A stretch of DNA of 64,000 nt, taken from assembly GCF_042434395.1 (NCBI RefSeq), contig NZ_JBHLTP010000003.1, positions 868,001 through 932,000 on the forward strand. The letters run 5' to 3'. This DNA comes from Pontibacillus salicampi. GTDB lineage: Bacteria > Bacillota > Bacilli > Bacillales > BH030062. Of the stretch, positions 8,011 to 16,145 are shown in pieces (the stretch's first letter is position 1; every line of letters starts with the position of its first letter). A program made the translations under genes and the position numbers. The notes beneath the pieces were generated by a model. The model saw nothing but the letters and a program-made list of their open reading frames with translations. It did not search any database and was not told the DNA's origin.

Positions 8011-9489
8011 TTGGAAAGAGTTGATATTTTCAAAGATATCTCAAAAAGAACTGATGGAGATATTTATTTAGGTGTTGTAGGAGCAGTTCGAACAGGAAAA
8101 TCAACATTTATTAAGAAGTTCATGGAGCTAGTGGTATTACCAAACATCCAAGACGAAGGGGAAAGAGCTCGTGCTCAAGATGAACTCCCGCAAAGTGCAG
8201 CAGGAAGAACCATAATGACAACGGAACCAAAATTTGTTCCAAATCAAGCTGTAGAGGTTCATGTGGATGAAGGTCTCGATGTAAATTTCCGCGTGGTGGA
8301 CTGCGTTGGTTATACAGTGAATGGGGCGAAAGGGTATGAGGATGAAGATGGTCCTCGTATGATTAATACACCTTGGTATGAAGAGCCTATTCCGTTTCAT
8401 GATGCTGCAGAAATTGGAACAAGAAAAGTCATTACAGAACACTCAACGATTGGTGTAGTGGTTACGACAGATGGGACGATAGGGGAAATACCTAGACATG
8501 ACTATGTGGATGCAGAGGAAAGAGTAGTAGAAGAATTAAAAGAAGTCGGCAAGCCATATATTATGATTATAAACTCTGTACGCCCACACAGTCAGGAAAC
8601 AGAATTACTTCGTCAGGAGCTTCAAGAGAAATACGATATTCCTGTCATTTCCATGAGTGTAGAAAGTATGCGCGAGAGTGATGTGTACAATGTCCTTCGA
8701 GAAGCGTTGTATGAATTTCCAGTTCTTGAGGTGAATGTGAATCTACCAAGCTGGGTTATGGTTCTGAAGGAAGGACACTGGTTACGCAAGAATTACCAGG
8801 ATGCAATCCAGGACACAGTGAAGGACATTAAACGTCTGAGAGACGTAGATCGCGTTGTCGGACAGTTTTCTGACTATGATTATATAGACCGGGCTCAACT
8901 TGCAGGTATGGAAATGGGAGAGGGAGTAGCAGAAATTGACCTGCAAGCCCCTGATTACTTGTATGACCAAATATTGAAGGAAATTGTCGGCGAAGAAATA
9001 AGAGGAAAAGATCATCTATTACAATTAATGCAGGATTTCGCCCATGCGAAGAGAGAATATGATCAAATTTCTGATGCACTGCAAATGGTGAAACAAACTG
9101 GGTATGGCATAGCGGCGCCTGCTCTAGAGGATATGTTCCTCGATGAACCAGAGATTATTCGTCAAGGCTCTAGGTTTGGTGTCCGATTAAAAGCTGTTGC
9201 ACCTTCTATTCATATGGTAAAAGTAGACGTCGAATCTGAATTTGCTCCTATTATCGGAACAGAGAAGCAAAGTGAGGAACTGGTAAGATACCTCATGCAA
9301 GATTTTGAAGAGGATCCACTTTCTATTTGGAATTCAGACATCTTCGGACGCTCTTTAAGCTCCATTGTACGTGAGGGGATAAGCGCTAAATTATCGTTAA
9401 TGCCAGAGAATGCCAGGTATAAGCTGAAGGACACATTAGAACGAATTATTAACGAAGGCAGCGGAGGATTAATTGCCATCATTTTATAA
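8011..9489 (+). CDS. spoIVA: stage IV sporulation protein A, coat morphogenetic ATPase
   Basis: It forms the basement layer of the spore coat by ATP-driven polymerisation on the outer forespore membrane. Walker A G-A-V-R-T-G-K-S-T lies at residues 24-32, the Walker B-like F-R-V-V-D-C-V-G-Y near 90, and the conserved C-terminal domain ends in G-L-I-A-I-I-L. Length is 492 residues, the same as B. subtilis. The TTG start at 8011 is set by GGGAGGGG. A sigma-E-type promoter precedes it and a terminator lies at 9573. Confidence 0.97.
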   Translation: MERVDIFKDISKRTDGDIYLGVVGAVRTGKSTFIKKFMELVVLPNIQDEGERARAQDELPQSAAGRTIMTTEPKFVPNQAVEVHVDEGLDVNFRVVDCVGYTVNGAKGYEDEDGPRMINTPWYEEPIPFHDAAEIGTRKVITEHSTIGVVVTTDGTIGEIPRHDYVDAEERVVEELKEVGKPYIMIINSVRPHSQETELLRQELQEKYDIPVISMSVESMRESDVYNVLREALYEFPVLEVNVNLPSWVMVLKEGHWLRKNYQDAIQDTVKDIKRLRDVDRVVGQFSDYDYIDRAQLAGMEMGEGVAEIDLQAPDYLYDQILKEIVGEEIRGKDHLLQLMQDFAHAKREYDQISDALQMVKQTGYGIAAPALEDMFLDEPEIIRQGSRFGVRLKAVAPSIHMVKVDVESEFAPIIGTEKQSEELVRYLMQDFEEDPLSIWNSDIFGRSLSSIVREGISAKLSLMPENARYKLKDTLERIINEGSGGLIAIIL

Positions 9490-9572
9490 AGGATGGCCCA
9501 CCGCTCTTCTTTTTGAACATAGTATTTGTCTGGAAAAAATATCGTTTTTATTCCATCTAATGTCTTTCCATC

Positions 9573-9613
9573 ACCCTTATTTCACGATGAAGTCGCGTGA
9601 AATAAGGGTTTTT
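9573..9613 (+). terminator. Rho-independent terminator after spoIVA
   Basis: ACCCTTATTTCACG (9573-9586) pairs perfectly with CGTGAAATAAGGGT (9596-9609), followed by TTTT. Confidence 0.92.
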
Positions 9614-9945
9614 ACGTATAATTTACAAAAAAAATTTTGCTTCCTGTAACGTCCATCGTTTTCCCAAAGTAGAAAGAGCTGGAAAAATGCTCTAAAGCCC
9701 GCCAAATCAACCATTGTAGAGGACGGTTGCCTTAGGGGAATGAGCTCTGAAAGGATGCTCAAAACCCGCTGTTACCGCATTTTGAGCAAAGAATCTTCAC
9801 TGTTATTATTGAATTCTCCACGATCATCGTTTAATATAAGGCTTGTCATCAAGTTTTCTTGGTGATTTGATGTATATTTTGACATGAAAATGTGAACAAA
9901 TGTAGGTAATCTTATAATTTGTTCTATCATGGAACAACCGTCCCT
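9614..9945. repeat. intergenic region with a diverged repeat unit and an inverted repeat
   Basis: No gene is supported. The stretch 9646-9725 shares ordered blocks (GTAACG, ATCG, GAAAG, GAAAAATGCTCT, AGGACG) with 61133-61217 in another intergenic region, suggesting an old dispersed element. TGCTCAAAA (9756-9764) and TTTTGAGCA (9780-9788) form a perfect nine-base inverted repeat. The last part (about 9870-9940) should hold the hbs promoter: TATAAT lies at about 9912, but I cannot fix a -35 box. Confidence 0.4.
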
Positions 9946-9962
9946 GGGAGGAGGTGAATAGC

Positions 9963-10235
9963 ATGAATAAGACAGATCTAATCAATGCAGTTGCAGAGAA
10001 AAGTGATCTTTCTAAAAAAGATGCTACACAAGCAGTAGATGCAGTATTCGAATCTATCTCTGAATCACTACAACAAGGTGATAAAGTACAACTGATTGGT
10101 TTCGGTAACTTCGAAGTACGTGAGCGTGCTGCTCGTAAAGGCCGTAACCCACAAACTGGTGAAGAGATTGAAATCTCTGCTAGCAAAGTGCCAGCATTTA
10201 AACCAGGTAAAGCCCTTAAAGACTCTGTAAAATAA
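9963..10235 (+). CDS. hbs: nucleoid-associated protein HU (HBsu)
   Basis: A 90-residue HU-type DNA-binding protein, the main histone-like protein of Bacillus and also present in spores. The sequence is nearly the family consensus: N-terminal helices, G-F-G-N-F-E-V-R-E-R-A-A-R, the DNA-binding arm with R-N-P-Q-T-G, and the C-terminal V-P-A-F-K-P-G-K-A-L-K. ATG 9963 is chosen over GTG 9954, which lies inside the ribosome-binding site GGGAGGAGGTG. It is a single-gene unit with its own terminator. Confidence 0.98.
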   Translation: MNKTDLINAVAEKSDLSKKDATQAVDAVFESISESLQQGDKVQLIGFGNFEVRERAARKGRNPQTGEEIEISASKVPAFKPGKALKDSVK

Positions 10236-10261
10236 TTGTTTTACATAGCGGGCTAACCCCC

Positions 10262-10295
10262 AAGGCTGACTCCATTTCATGGGTCAGCCTTCTTT
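10262..10295 (+). terminator. Rho-independent terminator after hbs
   Basis: AAGGCTGAC-CCAT (10262-10275, one bulged T) pairs with ATGGGTCAGCCTT (10279-10291), followed by CTTTT. Confidence 0.88.
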
Positions 10296-10339
10296 TCCAA
10301 TCAAGAGGTAGGAGAAAGCTACATTTCACCTTATGTAAG

Positions 10340-10407
10340 TTCATAACGGCTGAATTGCTTCACAAGGCTTGTTATGAATTGACATAGGCTTAAATGTACG
10401 AGATAGT
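10340..10407 (+). promoter_or_regulatory. mtrB promoter with flanking inverted repeat
   Basis: TTGACA at 10379-10384, a 17-base spacer and GATAGT at 10402-10407. Directly upstream, TTCATAAC (10340-10347) and GTTATGAA (10371-10378) form a perfect eight-base inverted repeat with a 23-base gap, abutting the -35 box; it could be an operator. Confidence 0.45.
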
Positions 10408-10436
10408 AAAATAAGCAAAATAATAGGGGGATCTTC

Positions 10437-10667
10437 ATGAGTAACGGTAAAAGTGGAGATTTTTTCGTGATTAAAGCTTTGCAAGATGGGGTAAATGTTA
10501 TTGGGTTGACGAGGGGTACTGATACTCGTTTCCACCACTCAGAGAAGCTAGACACTGGAGAAGTAATGATTGCTCAGTTTACAGAACATACTTCTGCTGT
10601 GAAAGTAAGAGGAAAAGCATTAATCCAAACAAGTCACGGGGAAATGTATACCGATGAGGCAGAGTAA
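10437..10667 (+). CDS. mtrB: trp RNA-binding attenuation protein (TRAP)
   Basis: TRAP forms an 11-subunit ring that, with bound tryptophan, wraps (G/U)AG repeats in trp leader RNA and blocks expression. The 76-residue sequence aligns closely with the B. subtilis protein. The RNA-binding triad is intact: K37, K56 and R58. So are the tryptophan-pocket stretches N-V-I-G-L-T-R-G-T and the H-T-S-A region. ATG 10437 follows TAGGGGG. The partner mtrA (GTP cyclohydrolase I), which precedes mtrB in B. subtilis, is absent, and no trp genes are in the window, so its targets are elsewhere. Confidence 0.96.
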   Translation: MSNGKSGDFFVIKALQDGVNVIGLTRGTDTRFHHSEKLDTGEVMIAQFTEHTSAVKVRGKALIQTSHGEMYTDEAE

Positions 10668-10688
10668 TCTCTCTGCTTTTTCTTTTTT
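10659..10688 (+). terminator. Rho-independent terminator overlapping the mtrB stop
   Basis: GCAGAG (10659-10664) pairs with CTCTGC (10671-10676), then a long T-rich tract. The stem begins inside the last codons of mtrB. Confidence 0.7.
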
Positions 10689-10782
10689 ATCTATTAATGA
10701 TATATATTCCATATACAATATTAGAAAATGGGTCAAATGGGCAACCTATACATATCAATAAATGTTTCATAAGCAAGTCGTA

Positions 10783-10791
10783 TGCTATAAT
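10783..10791 (+). promoter_or_regulatory. extended -10 promoter upstream of hepS
   Basis: TGCTATAAT, an extended -10 box, about 50 bases before hepS. A good -35 box is not visible. AGCCG-TTATA-CGGCT at 10803-10817 would form a small hairpin in the leader. Confidence 0.45.
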
Positions 10792-10841
10792 GGTGAGTGA
10801 GTTAGCCGTTATACGGCTCGGAAAGGCTTAAGGTGATGGCT

Positions 10842-11642
10842 TTGACATATAACCATATGAATATTGAAGAATTAAAAGCTTCCATAGAAGACCAAATTCG
10901 ACATCCTTATTTAGCCAAATTCATACCTAATCCAGTCATTAGTGAAGACAAGCTAATGTTTTTAGCGGCACTTCTGAAACAATCCGAGTTTCCAGAAGAA
11001 AAGCAAAAGCAGTATATTATAACAACCATGTTAGTACAAATCGCGCTGGACACTCATGAACTGGTTACGATTTCTGGAGAGCAGGAAGAGCCAGAGGCGG
11101 AGAAGAAAAGGCAATTAACCGTTCTTGCCGGGGACTACTATAGTGGCTTATATTATTATCTTCTATCCAAGCTTGAAGACATTCCAATGATTCAGACATT
11201 GGCTTCGGCTATTAAAGAAATAAATGAATTAAAGATGAAGATTTACAACCATGATTTCAACACATTTACAGAGGTCATGGAAGGGCTTAAAAAAGTAGAG
11301 TCTCTGCTTATCCAAAGAGTAGCTGAATTTATGAAAAAGCCAGGTATAGATGATGTGCTGGGAGACTGGCTGTTAGCTATGCGATTGGACTATGAGAATA
11401 AGCGGTATCATTTAAGGGAAACCGCTCCGATAATTGAAGTCTTAATGAAGAGTTCCTATGTACAAGTGAATGGGGGACAAGTGCTTAGAGCCCTGGACAA
11501 GATGATTCGAAAGCACCTTCTACGTGTGGAAGAATCCGTGAAGCAGCTGCCTCAGAATTTTAGTGTGTTACGGGAATACTTACAACAACATCTCTATCAT
11601 TCTTTTTACATGAATCAACAACAAGTAGTGGAAGAAGGTTAA
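10842..11642 (+). CDS. hepS: heptaprenyl diphosphate synthase component I
   Basis: The small, non-catalytic but essential subunit of heptaprenyl diphosphate synthase; with HepT it makes the C35 chain of menaquinone-7. The roughly 266-residue, mostly helical sequence has H-P-Y-L-A-K-F near residue 20 and D-Y-Y-S-G-L-Y-Y in the middle, typical of the family. GTG 10833, ATG 10836 and TTG 10842 are in frame; TTG 10842 is preferred because GGTGAT lies four bases before it, as at fni, hbs and hepT. It heads the hepS-menH-hepT operon; menH follows after two bases. Confidence 0.9.
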   Translation: MTYNHMNIEELKASIEDQIRHPYLAKFIPNPVISEDKLMFLAALLKQSEFPEEKQKQYIITTMLVQIALDTHELVTISGEQEEPEAEKKRQLTVLAGDYYSGLYYYLLSKLEDIPMIQTLASAIKEINELKMKIYNHDFNTFTEVMEGLKKVESLLIQRVAEFMKKPGIDDVLGDWLLAMRLDYENKRYHLRETAPIIEVLMKSSYVQVNGGQVLRALDKMIRKHLLRVEESVKQLPQNFSVLREYLQQHLYHSFYMNQQQVVEEG

Positions 11643-11644
11643 GT

Positions 11645-12358
11645 ATGGTTCAACAATCTAAATCTGAACGAGTACATCACGTTTTCGAAAAAATATATAA
11701 CCGATATGATGTGATGAACTCCATCATTTCCTTTCAGCGTCATAAGGCGTGGCGTAAAGATGTAATGAAACGTATGCAAGTAACGACAGGGGATTCTGCC
11801 TTGGACGTCTGCTGCGGAACCGGGGATTGGACATTAGCGTTATCAGATGCAGTAGGCAGCCAGGGGCAGGTAGTAGGGCTGGACTTTAGCCAGAATATGC
11901 TTTCAGTAGGGAGAAAGAAGAAACAAGAATTGCGATTAGCGAATACGGAATTTGTGCACGGTGATGCGATGCAGCTTCCCTATGACGATCATTCCTTCGA
12001 TTTTGTAACCATTGGCTTCGGACTGCGAAATGTCCCTGATTATATGCAGGTGTTGAAAGAAATGGCTAGGGTCGTAAAACCAGGAGGAAAAGTAGTTTGC
12101 CTGGAAACCTCACAGCCTACTGCTCTCGGGTTTCGACAAGCGTATTACTTTTATTTTCGATTTATAATGCCTGCTTTTGGTAGATTATTTGCTAAAAGCT
12201 ATGATGAATACGCCTGGTTATATGAATCAGCAAAAGATTTCCCCTCAAGAGATAAACTAACGGAAATGTTTATGGAAGCCGGCTTACAGCAGGTAGAGGT
12301 GAAAAGCTATACAGGTGGCGTAGCCGCAATGCATATGGGTGAAAAACCTGAGCAATAA
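11645..12358 (+). CDS. menH: demethylmenaquinone methyltransferase
   Basis: A SAM-dependent C-methyltransferase that converts demethylmenaquinone to menaquinone (also called UbiE/MenG). The SAM-binding motif V-C-C-G-T-G-D-W lies at residues 55-62; the signature segments Y-D-x-M-N near 21 and the F-G-L-R-N-V region are intact. At 237 residues it is normal. It lies between the two prenyl synthase subunits, so chain synthesis and ring methylation are encoded together, as in B. subtilis. Confidence 0.95.
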   Translation: MVQQSKSERVHHVFEKIYNRYDVMNSIISFQRHKAWRKDVMKRMQVTTGDSALDVCCGTGDWTLALSDAVGSQGQVVGLDFSQNMLSVGRKKKQELRLANTEFVHGDAMQLPYDDHSFDFVTIGFGLRNVPDYMQVLKEMARVVKPGGKVVCLETSQPTALGFRQAYYFYFRFIMPAFGRLFAKSYDEYAWLYESAKDFPSRDKLTEMFMEAGLQQVEVKSYTGGVAAMHMGEKPEQ

Positions 12359-12389
12359 TGAGTGATAAATTTATTAAAAGGTGACCCGA

Positions 12390-13361
12390 ATGAAACTAGC
12401 AATGATGTATCCGTTTTTAAAAAATGATATTAACAAAATAGAGCAGGCACTCAACGAAACAATTCAGGCTGAACACCCTGTGTTAAGGGAAGCTTCCACT
12501 CAATTGCTGCAAGCAGGGGGAAAGCGTATTCGTCCTGTTTTTGTTTTATTGTCAGGAAAGTTTGGAGATTATGATATTGATCGGATGAAGCATGCCGCCG
12601 TTTCCCTTGAACTTATCCACATGGCCTCCCTCGTCCATGATGACGTAATTGATGATGCAGAAATTAGAAGAGGCCAGCCGACGATTAAATCAAAATGGGA
12701 TAATCGTATTGCAATGTACACTGGTGATTACATATTTGCAAGAGCATTAGAATACTTATCTAATTTAGAAAAACCAAGAGCACACCAAATCTTATCTGAA
12801 ACTATTGTAGAGCTATGTATTGGGGAAATCGAGCAAATAAAGGATAAGTTCAATTGGGATCAGAACTTGCGTACCTATTTAAGGCGGATCCAGAGGAAGA
12901 CGGCCTTATTGATAGCGGTCAGCTGTAGATTAGGTGCTGTAGCTGCTAATGTATCACCTGAGATAGAACGTGCTTTGTTTAAGTATGGTTACTATGTAGG
13001 AATGAGTTATCAAATCATTGATGATGTTCTGGATTTTACAGCTACAGAAGAGGAATTAGGGAAGCCAGCCGGTAGTGATGTGATGCAAGGGAATATTACC
13101 CTTCCGGTCTTGTATGCAATGCGGGAGGACAAGTATTTATTAGAGGAGCAGTTAGCGGCGCTAGAGCATGAGACCCCATTAAAAGAAACGATGGATATTA
13201 TCATTAACCGTATCAAACAGACGGGTGCTATTGAAGCCTCTTTAGCGTTAAGTGATCGCTATCTAGAGAAGGCATTCAAAGCTCTTGAAGTTTTACCATC
13301 ACAAAAAGAAAAACAAACCTTAAAAAATATAGCAAAATATATAGGCAAACGGAAATCATAA
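12390..13361 (+). CDS. hepT: heptaprenyl diphosphate synthase component II
   Basis: The catalytic polyprenyl synthase subunit, condensing isopentenyl units onto farnesyl diphosphate. The first Asp-rich motif D-D-V-I-D lies at residues 84-88, the second D-D-V-L-D at 211-215, and the G-G-K-R-I-R-P phosphate site near 43-49. It has 323 residues. ATG 12390 is chosen over a GTG at 12381, which lies in the ribosome-binding site AAAGGTGA. It is the last gene of its operon and ends at a terminator. Confidence 0.95.
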   Translation: MKLAMMYPFLKNDINKIEQALNETIQAEHPVLREASTQLLQAGGKRIRPVFVLLSGKFGDYDIDRMKHAAVSLELIHMASLVHDDVIDDAEIRRGQPTIKSKWDNRIAMYTGDYIFARALEYLSNLEKPRAHQILSETIVELCIGEIEQIKDKFNWDQNLRTYLRRIQRKTALLIAVSCRLGAVAANVSPEIERALFKYGYYVGMSYQIIDDVLDFTATEEELGKPAGSDVMQGNITLPVLYAMREDKYLLEEQLAALEHETPLKETMDIIINRIKQTGAIEASLALSDRYLEKAFKALEVLPSQKEKQTLKNIAKYIGKRKS

Positions 13362-13380
13362 AACCGTTTGCTACTTTTTT
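13345..13380 (+). terminator. Rho-independent terminator after hepT
   Basis: GCAAACGG (13345-13352) pairs with CCGTTTGC (13364-13371), followed by TACTTTTTT. The stem overlaps the end of hepT. Confidence 0.85.
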
Positions 13381-13454
13381 GATATTTTGATAGAATTTTC
13401 TTTGGTAACATATTTAAACGCTTTCACAATCTACATACTATTGAGGTGGAAAAG

Positions 13455-13901
13455 ATGGAAAAAACGTTTGTTATGGTAAAACCTGATGGAGTACAACGAA
13501 ATTTAGTAGGCGACATTGTTGCAAGATTCGAAAGAAAAGGCTTTAAGCTGGCTGGTGCCAAGCTAATGAGCATTCCTACTGCACTTGCTGAAGAACATTA
13601 CGGTGAACATAAGGAAAAACCTTTCTTCGGTGAATTGGTAGATTTCATCACAAGTGGACCTGTGTTCGCGATGGTGTGGGAAGGCGACAACGTTATCGCA
13701 AATGCAAGACAAATGATGGGGAAAACCAATCCTTCTGAAGCTATGCCTGGTACAATTCGCGGTGACTATGGGTTAACCGTAGGTAAAAACGTAGTTCATG
13801 GATCTGATTCCCCAGAAAGTGCCGAAAGGGAAATCGGACTTTTCTTCCAACAAGAAGAAGTACTAAGCTATGACAAAAATGATCATTCTTGGTTGTATTA
13901 A
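13455..13901 (+). CDS. ndk: nucleoside diphosphate kinase
   Basis: It transfers the gamma phosphate of ATP to nucleoside diphosphates through a phosphohistidine. The active site N-V-V-H-G-S-D-S with H115 is intact, as are the N-terminal T-F-V-M-V-K-P-D-G and the R-G-D-Y-G nucleotide loop. Length is 148 residues. ATG 13455 is preferred over GTG 13446, which sits in the ribosome-binding site GAGGTGGA. It is a single gene between two terminators. Confidence 0.97.
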   Translation: MEKTFVMVKPDGVQRNLVGDIVARFERKGFKLAGAKLMSIPTALAEEHYGEHKEKPFFGELVDFITSGPVFAMVWEGDNVIANARQMMGKTNPSEAMPGTIRGDYGLTVGKNVVHGSDSPESAEREIGLFFQQEEVLSYDKNDHSWLY

Positions 13902-13909
13902 AGAAAGCG

Positions 13910-13939
13910 AGGATCAGCAATTATGCTGATCCTTTTTTT
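13910..13939 (+). terminator. Rho-independent terminator after ndk
   Basis: AGGATCAGCA (13910-13919) pairs perfectly with TGCTGATCCT (13924-13933), followed by seven T. Confidence 0.93.
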
Positions 13940-14058
13940 ATACAAACCCTCACTGCTTGTCATAAGATTTGTATACATTAACACTTTACAGAAGCAGAGA
14001 GTTGGATTACCATAAAATTATTGGGAATGGTACACGGGAAAGGGTGCGCACATAGCTG

Positions 14059-14838
14059 ATGAGTATGGATTATCAAAGCTTTGTACATCAAGTGAAGAGA
14101 AAAACGGGAATTGACCTTGCCTTATATAAAGAAGGGCAAATGAAAAGAAGATTAACGTCCCTGCGTGATAAGCGAGGGTATGCATCGTTTGACGATTATT
14201 ATCAGGCACTTGCTAGAAATCGTGATTTATATTTTGAGTTTTTAGATCGAATGACCATAAATGTGTCAGAATTTTATCGTAATTATAAACGGTGGGAAGT
14301 GCTGGAGAAGAACATTCTTCCTGACCTTGTAAAGGATAAAAGAAGCATCAAAGTTTGGAGTGCTGCCTGCTCCACGGGAGAAGAACCTTATACGTTATCA
14401 ATGGTGCTGCATCATTTCTTTCCGACCAGTCAAATCAATGTGCTGGCAACCGATATTGATGAAAATGCCTTGAAGCGAGCAAGAGAGGGACTCTATCCGG
14501 AGCGCTCCTTAAAAGAGGTTCCAGACCATGATAAGCAGCACTATTTTCGTCAAGAAGGTACGTATTACCGAGTTTCAGATGATATAAAACGAACGGTGAC
14601 GTTTAAAAAACATAATTTATTAGCCGATACATACGAAAAACACTTTGACTTAATTATTTGTCGTAACGTTCTTATCTACTTTACAGAAGATGCGAAGGCC
14701 AAAGTGTACCAACAGTTTAGTGATGCATTAAAGGCGAATGGTATATTATTCGTTGGCAGCACGGAACAAATATTTAATCCTCAGCACTATTCATTTAAGG
14801 TTGCAGATACGTTCTTCTATGAAAAACAGGATTCTTAA
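14059..14838 (+). CDS. cheR: chemotaxis protein methyltransferase CheR
   Basis: It methylates glutamates of chemoreceptors, setting adaptation. The N-terminal helical domain carries Q-M-K-R-R-L-T-S-L near residue 27; the SAM site S-A-A-C-S-T-G-E-E-P-Y is at 101-111; and the C-R-N-V-L-I-Y-F motif is near 206. At 259 residues it is the usual length. The start at ATG 14059 (or ATG 14065) has only a distant AAAGGGTG site. It implies a motile cell, though no other chemotaxis genes are in the window. Confidence 0.95.
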   Translation: MSMDYQSFVHQVKRKTGIDLALYKEGQMKRRLTSLRDKRGYASFDDYYQALARNRDLYFEFLDRMTINVSEFYRNYKRWEVLEKNILPDLVKDKRSIKVWSAACSTGEEPYTLSMVLHHFFPTSQINVLATDIDENALKRAREGLYPERSLKEVPDHDKQHYFRQEGTYYRVSDDIKRTVTFKKHNLLADTYEKHFDLIICRNVLIYFTEDAKAKVYQQFSDALKANGILFVGSTEQIFNPQHYSFKVADTFFYEKQDS

Positions 14839-14866
14839 GAGAGCCAATAGCTGGTCTCTCTTTTTT
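14837..14866 (+). terminator. Rho-independent terminator after cheR
   Basis: AAGAGAGCCA (14837-14846) pairs with TGGTCTCTCTT (14852-14862, one unpaired base), followed by T residues. Confidence 0.8.
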
Positions 14867-14907
14867 CATATCAATAGCAGTACTTTATTTCTTCTCATTT
14901 TTTTAAC

Positions 14908-14937
14908 TTGAAACAGACAGGTTTACGAGGATATGAT
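14908..14937 (+). promoter_or_regulatory. promoter of the aroC-aroB-aroH-hisC-tyrA-aroA operon
   Basis: TTGAAA at 14908-14913, an 18-base spacer and TATGAT at 14932-14937, about 40 bases upstream of aroC. No terminator-like attenuator or T-box is seen in the short leader. Confidence 0.5.
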
Positions 14938-14978
14938 ATATTAATACAAAATTGCATACATATACGGAGGTTGAAAAC

Positions 14979-16145
14979 ATGCGCTATCTAACAGCCGGAG
15001 AATCACATGGAAAACAATTAACAACTATAGTAGAAGGTTTACCAGCTAGAATGCCGCTACATCGAGAAAAAATAGACGAATCCCTAATTAGAAGACAAGG
15101 GGGATATGGCAGAGGACGTCGCATGCAAATAGAGAAGGATCTTATTGAGATTACAGGCGGAGTCCGACATGGCTATACACTTGGATCACCTGTTTCTCTT
15201 ATTCTTCACAATGATGATTTCACTCATTGGAGGAATATCATGGGGGAAGATCCAATCGGTGAGGATGAAGAGGTTCGACGCACCATAAGTCGCCCAAGAC
15301 CTGGTCACGCGGATTTAAATGGAGCATTGAAATATGGCCACAGAGATATTCGTAACGTTTTAGAACGTTCTTCAGCACGGGAAACTGCTGCAAGGGTAGC
15401 TGCTGGAGCAGTAGCTAAACAGCTGCTTGAAGAGCTAGGGATTAATGTAATTGGGTACGTCAATACCATTGGTGGTATTACAGCGTCCTATGACCAAGCC
15501 TTATCCTTTGCGCAAAGGAAAGAACAATCAGAGCAATCACCGGTACGTACGCTTGATAAAGAAGCGGAACAAACGATGATGCAAGCCATAGATGATGCGA
15601 AAAAAGAAGGAGATTCTATTGGCGGTGTGGTAGAAGTTATGGTGGAAGGAATGCCAGCTGGAGTTGGCTCATATGTCCACTATGATCGCAAACTAGACGC
15701 TAGAATTGGCGGCAGTGTTATGAGCATTAATGCCTTTAAGGGTGCTGAGTTCGGTGTTGGATTTGAGGCAGCAAACTTAAAAGGTAGTGAAGTACATGAC
15801 GAAATTGCTTATAACGAAAAGAATGGCTACTACCGAAAATCGAATAATCTAGGCGGATTTGAGGGTGGTATGACCACTGGAATGCCAATTATTGTGAAAG
15901 GCGTTATGAAACCAATCCCTACCCTGTACAAACCGCTGCAAAGTGTGGATATTGACTCAAAAGAACCTTTCAAAGCAAGTATTGAGCGTTCGGATTCATG
16001 TGCTGTTCCTGCTGCGGCCGTCGTGATGGAACATGTGGTCGCTTGGGAGCTTGCGAAGGCTATTACAGAGCAGTTTCCTTCTGATCAATTTCCAAAACTA
16101 AAGCAAAGTATAGAAGAATATAAAGAAGAAATCAGGTGTTTCTAA
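14979..16145 (+). CDS. aroC: chorismate synthase
   Basis: It converts EPSP to chorismate with reduced FMN, the branch point to aromatic amino acids, folate and menaquinone. Signatures: G-E-S-H-G-K-Q near residue 7, R-P-R-P-G-H-A-D, R-x-S-A-R-E-T-A-A-R near 135, and D-S-C-A-V-P near 340. Length 388 residues. (In B. subtilis the gene is called aroF.) ATG 14979 follows CGGAGG; in-frame codons further upstream lack a ribosome-binding site. Its TAA overlaps the aroB ATG by one base. Confidence 0.97.
   Translation: MRYLTAGESHGKQLTTIVEGLPARMPLHREKIDESLIRRQGGYGRGRRMQIEKDLIEITGGVRHGYTLGSPVSLILHNDDFTHWRNIMGEDPIGEDEEVRRTISRPRPGHADLNGALKYGHRDIRNVLERSSARETAARVAAGAVAKQLLEELGINVIGYVNTIGGITASYDQALSFAQRKEQSEQSPVRTLDKEAEQTMMQAIDDAKKEGDSIGGVVEVMVEGMPAGVGSYVHYDRKLDARIGGSVMSINAFKGAEFGVGFEAANLKGSEVHDEIAYNEKNGYYRKSNNLGGFEGGMTTGMPIIVKGVMKPIPTLYKPLQSVDIDSKEPFKASIERSDSCAVPAAAVVMEHVVAWELAKAITEQFPSDQFPKLKQSIEEYKEEIRCF

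Noticed and set aside
13380..13430. Catabolite-repression (cre)-like sequence before ndk
   Set aside because: The reverse-strand TGAAAGCGTTT matches only the left part of the consensus; the right half is wrong.
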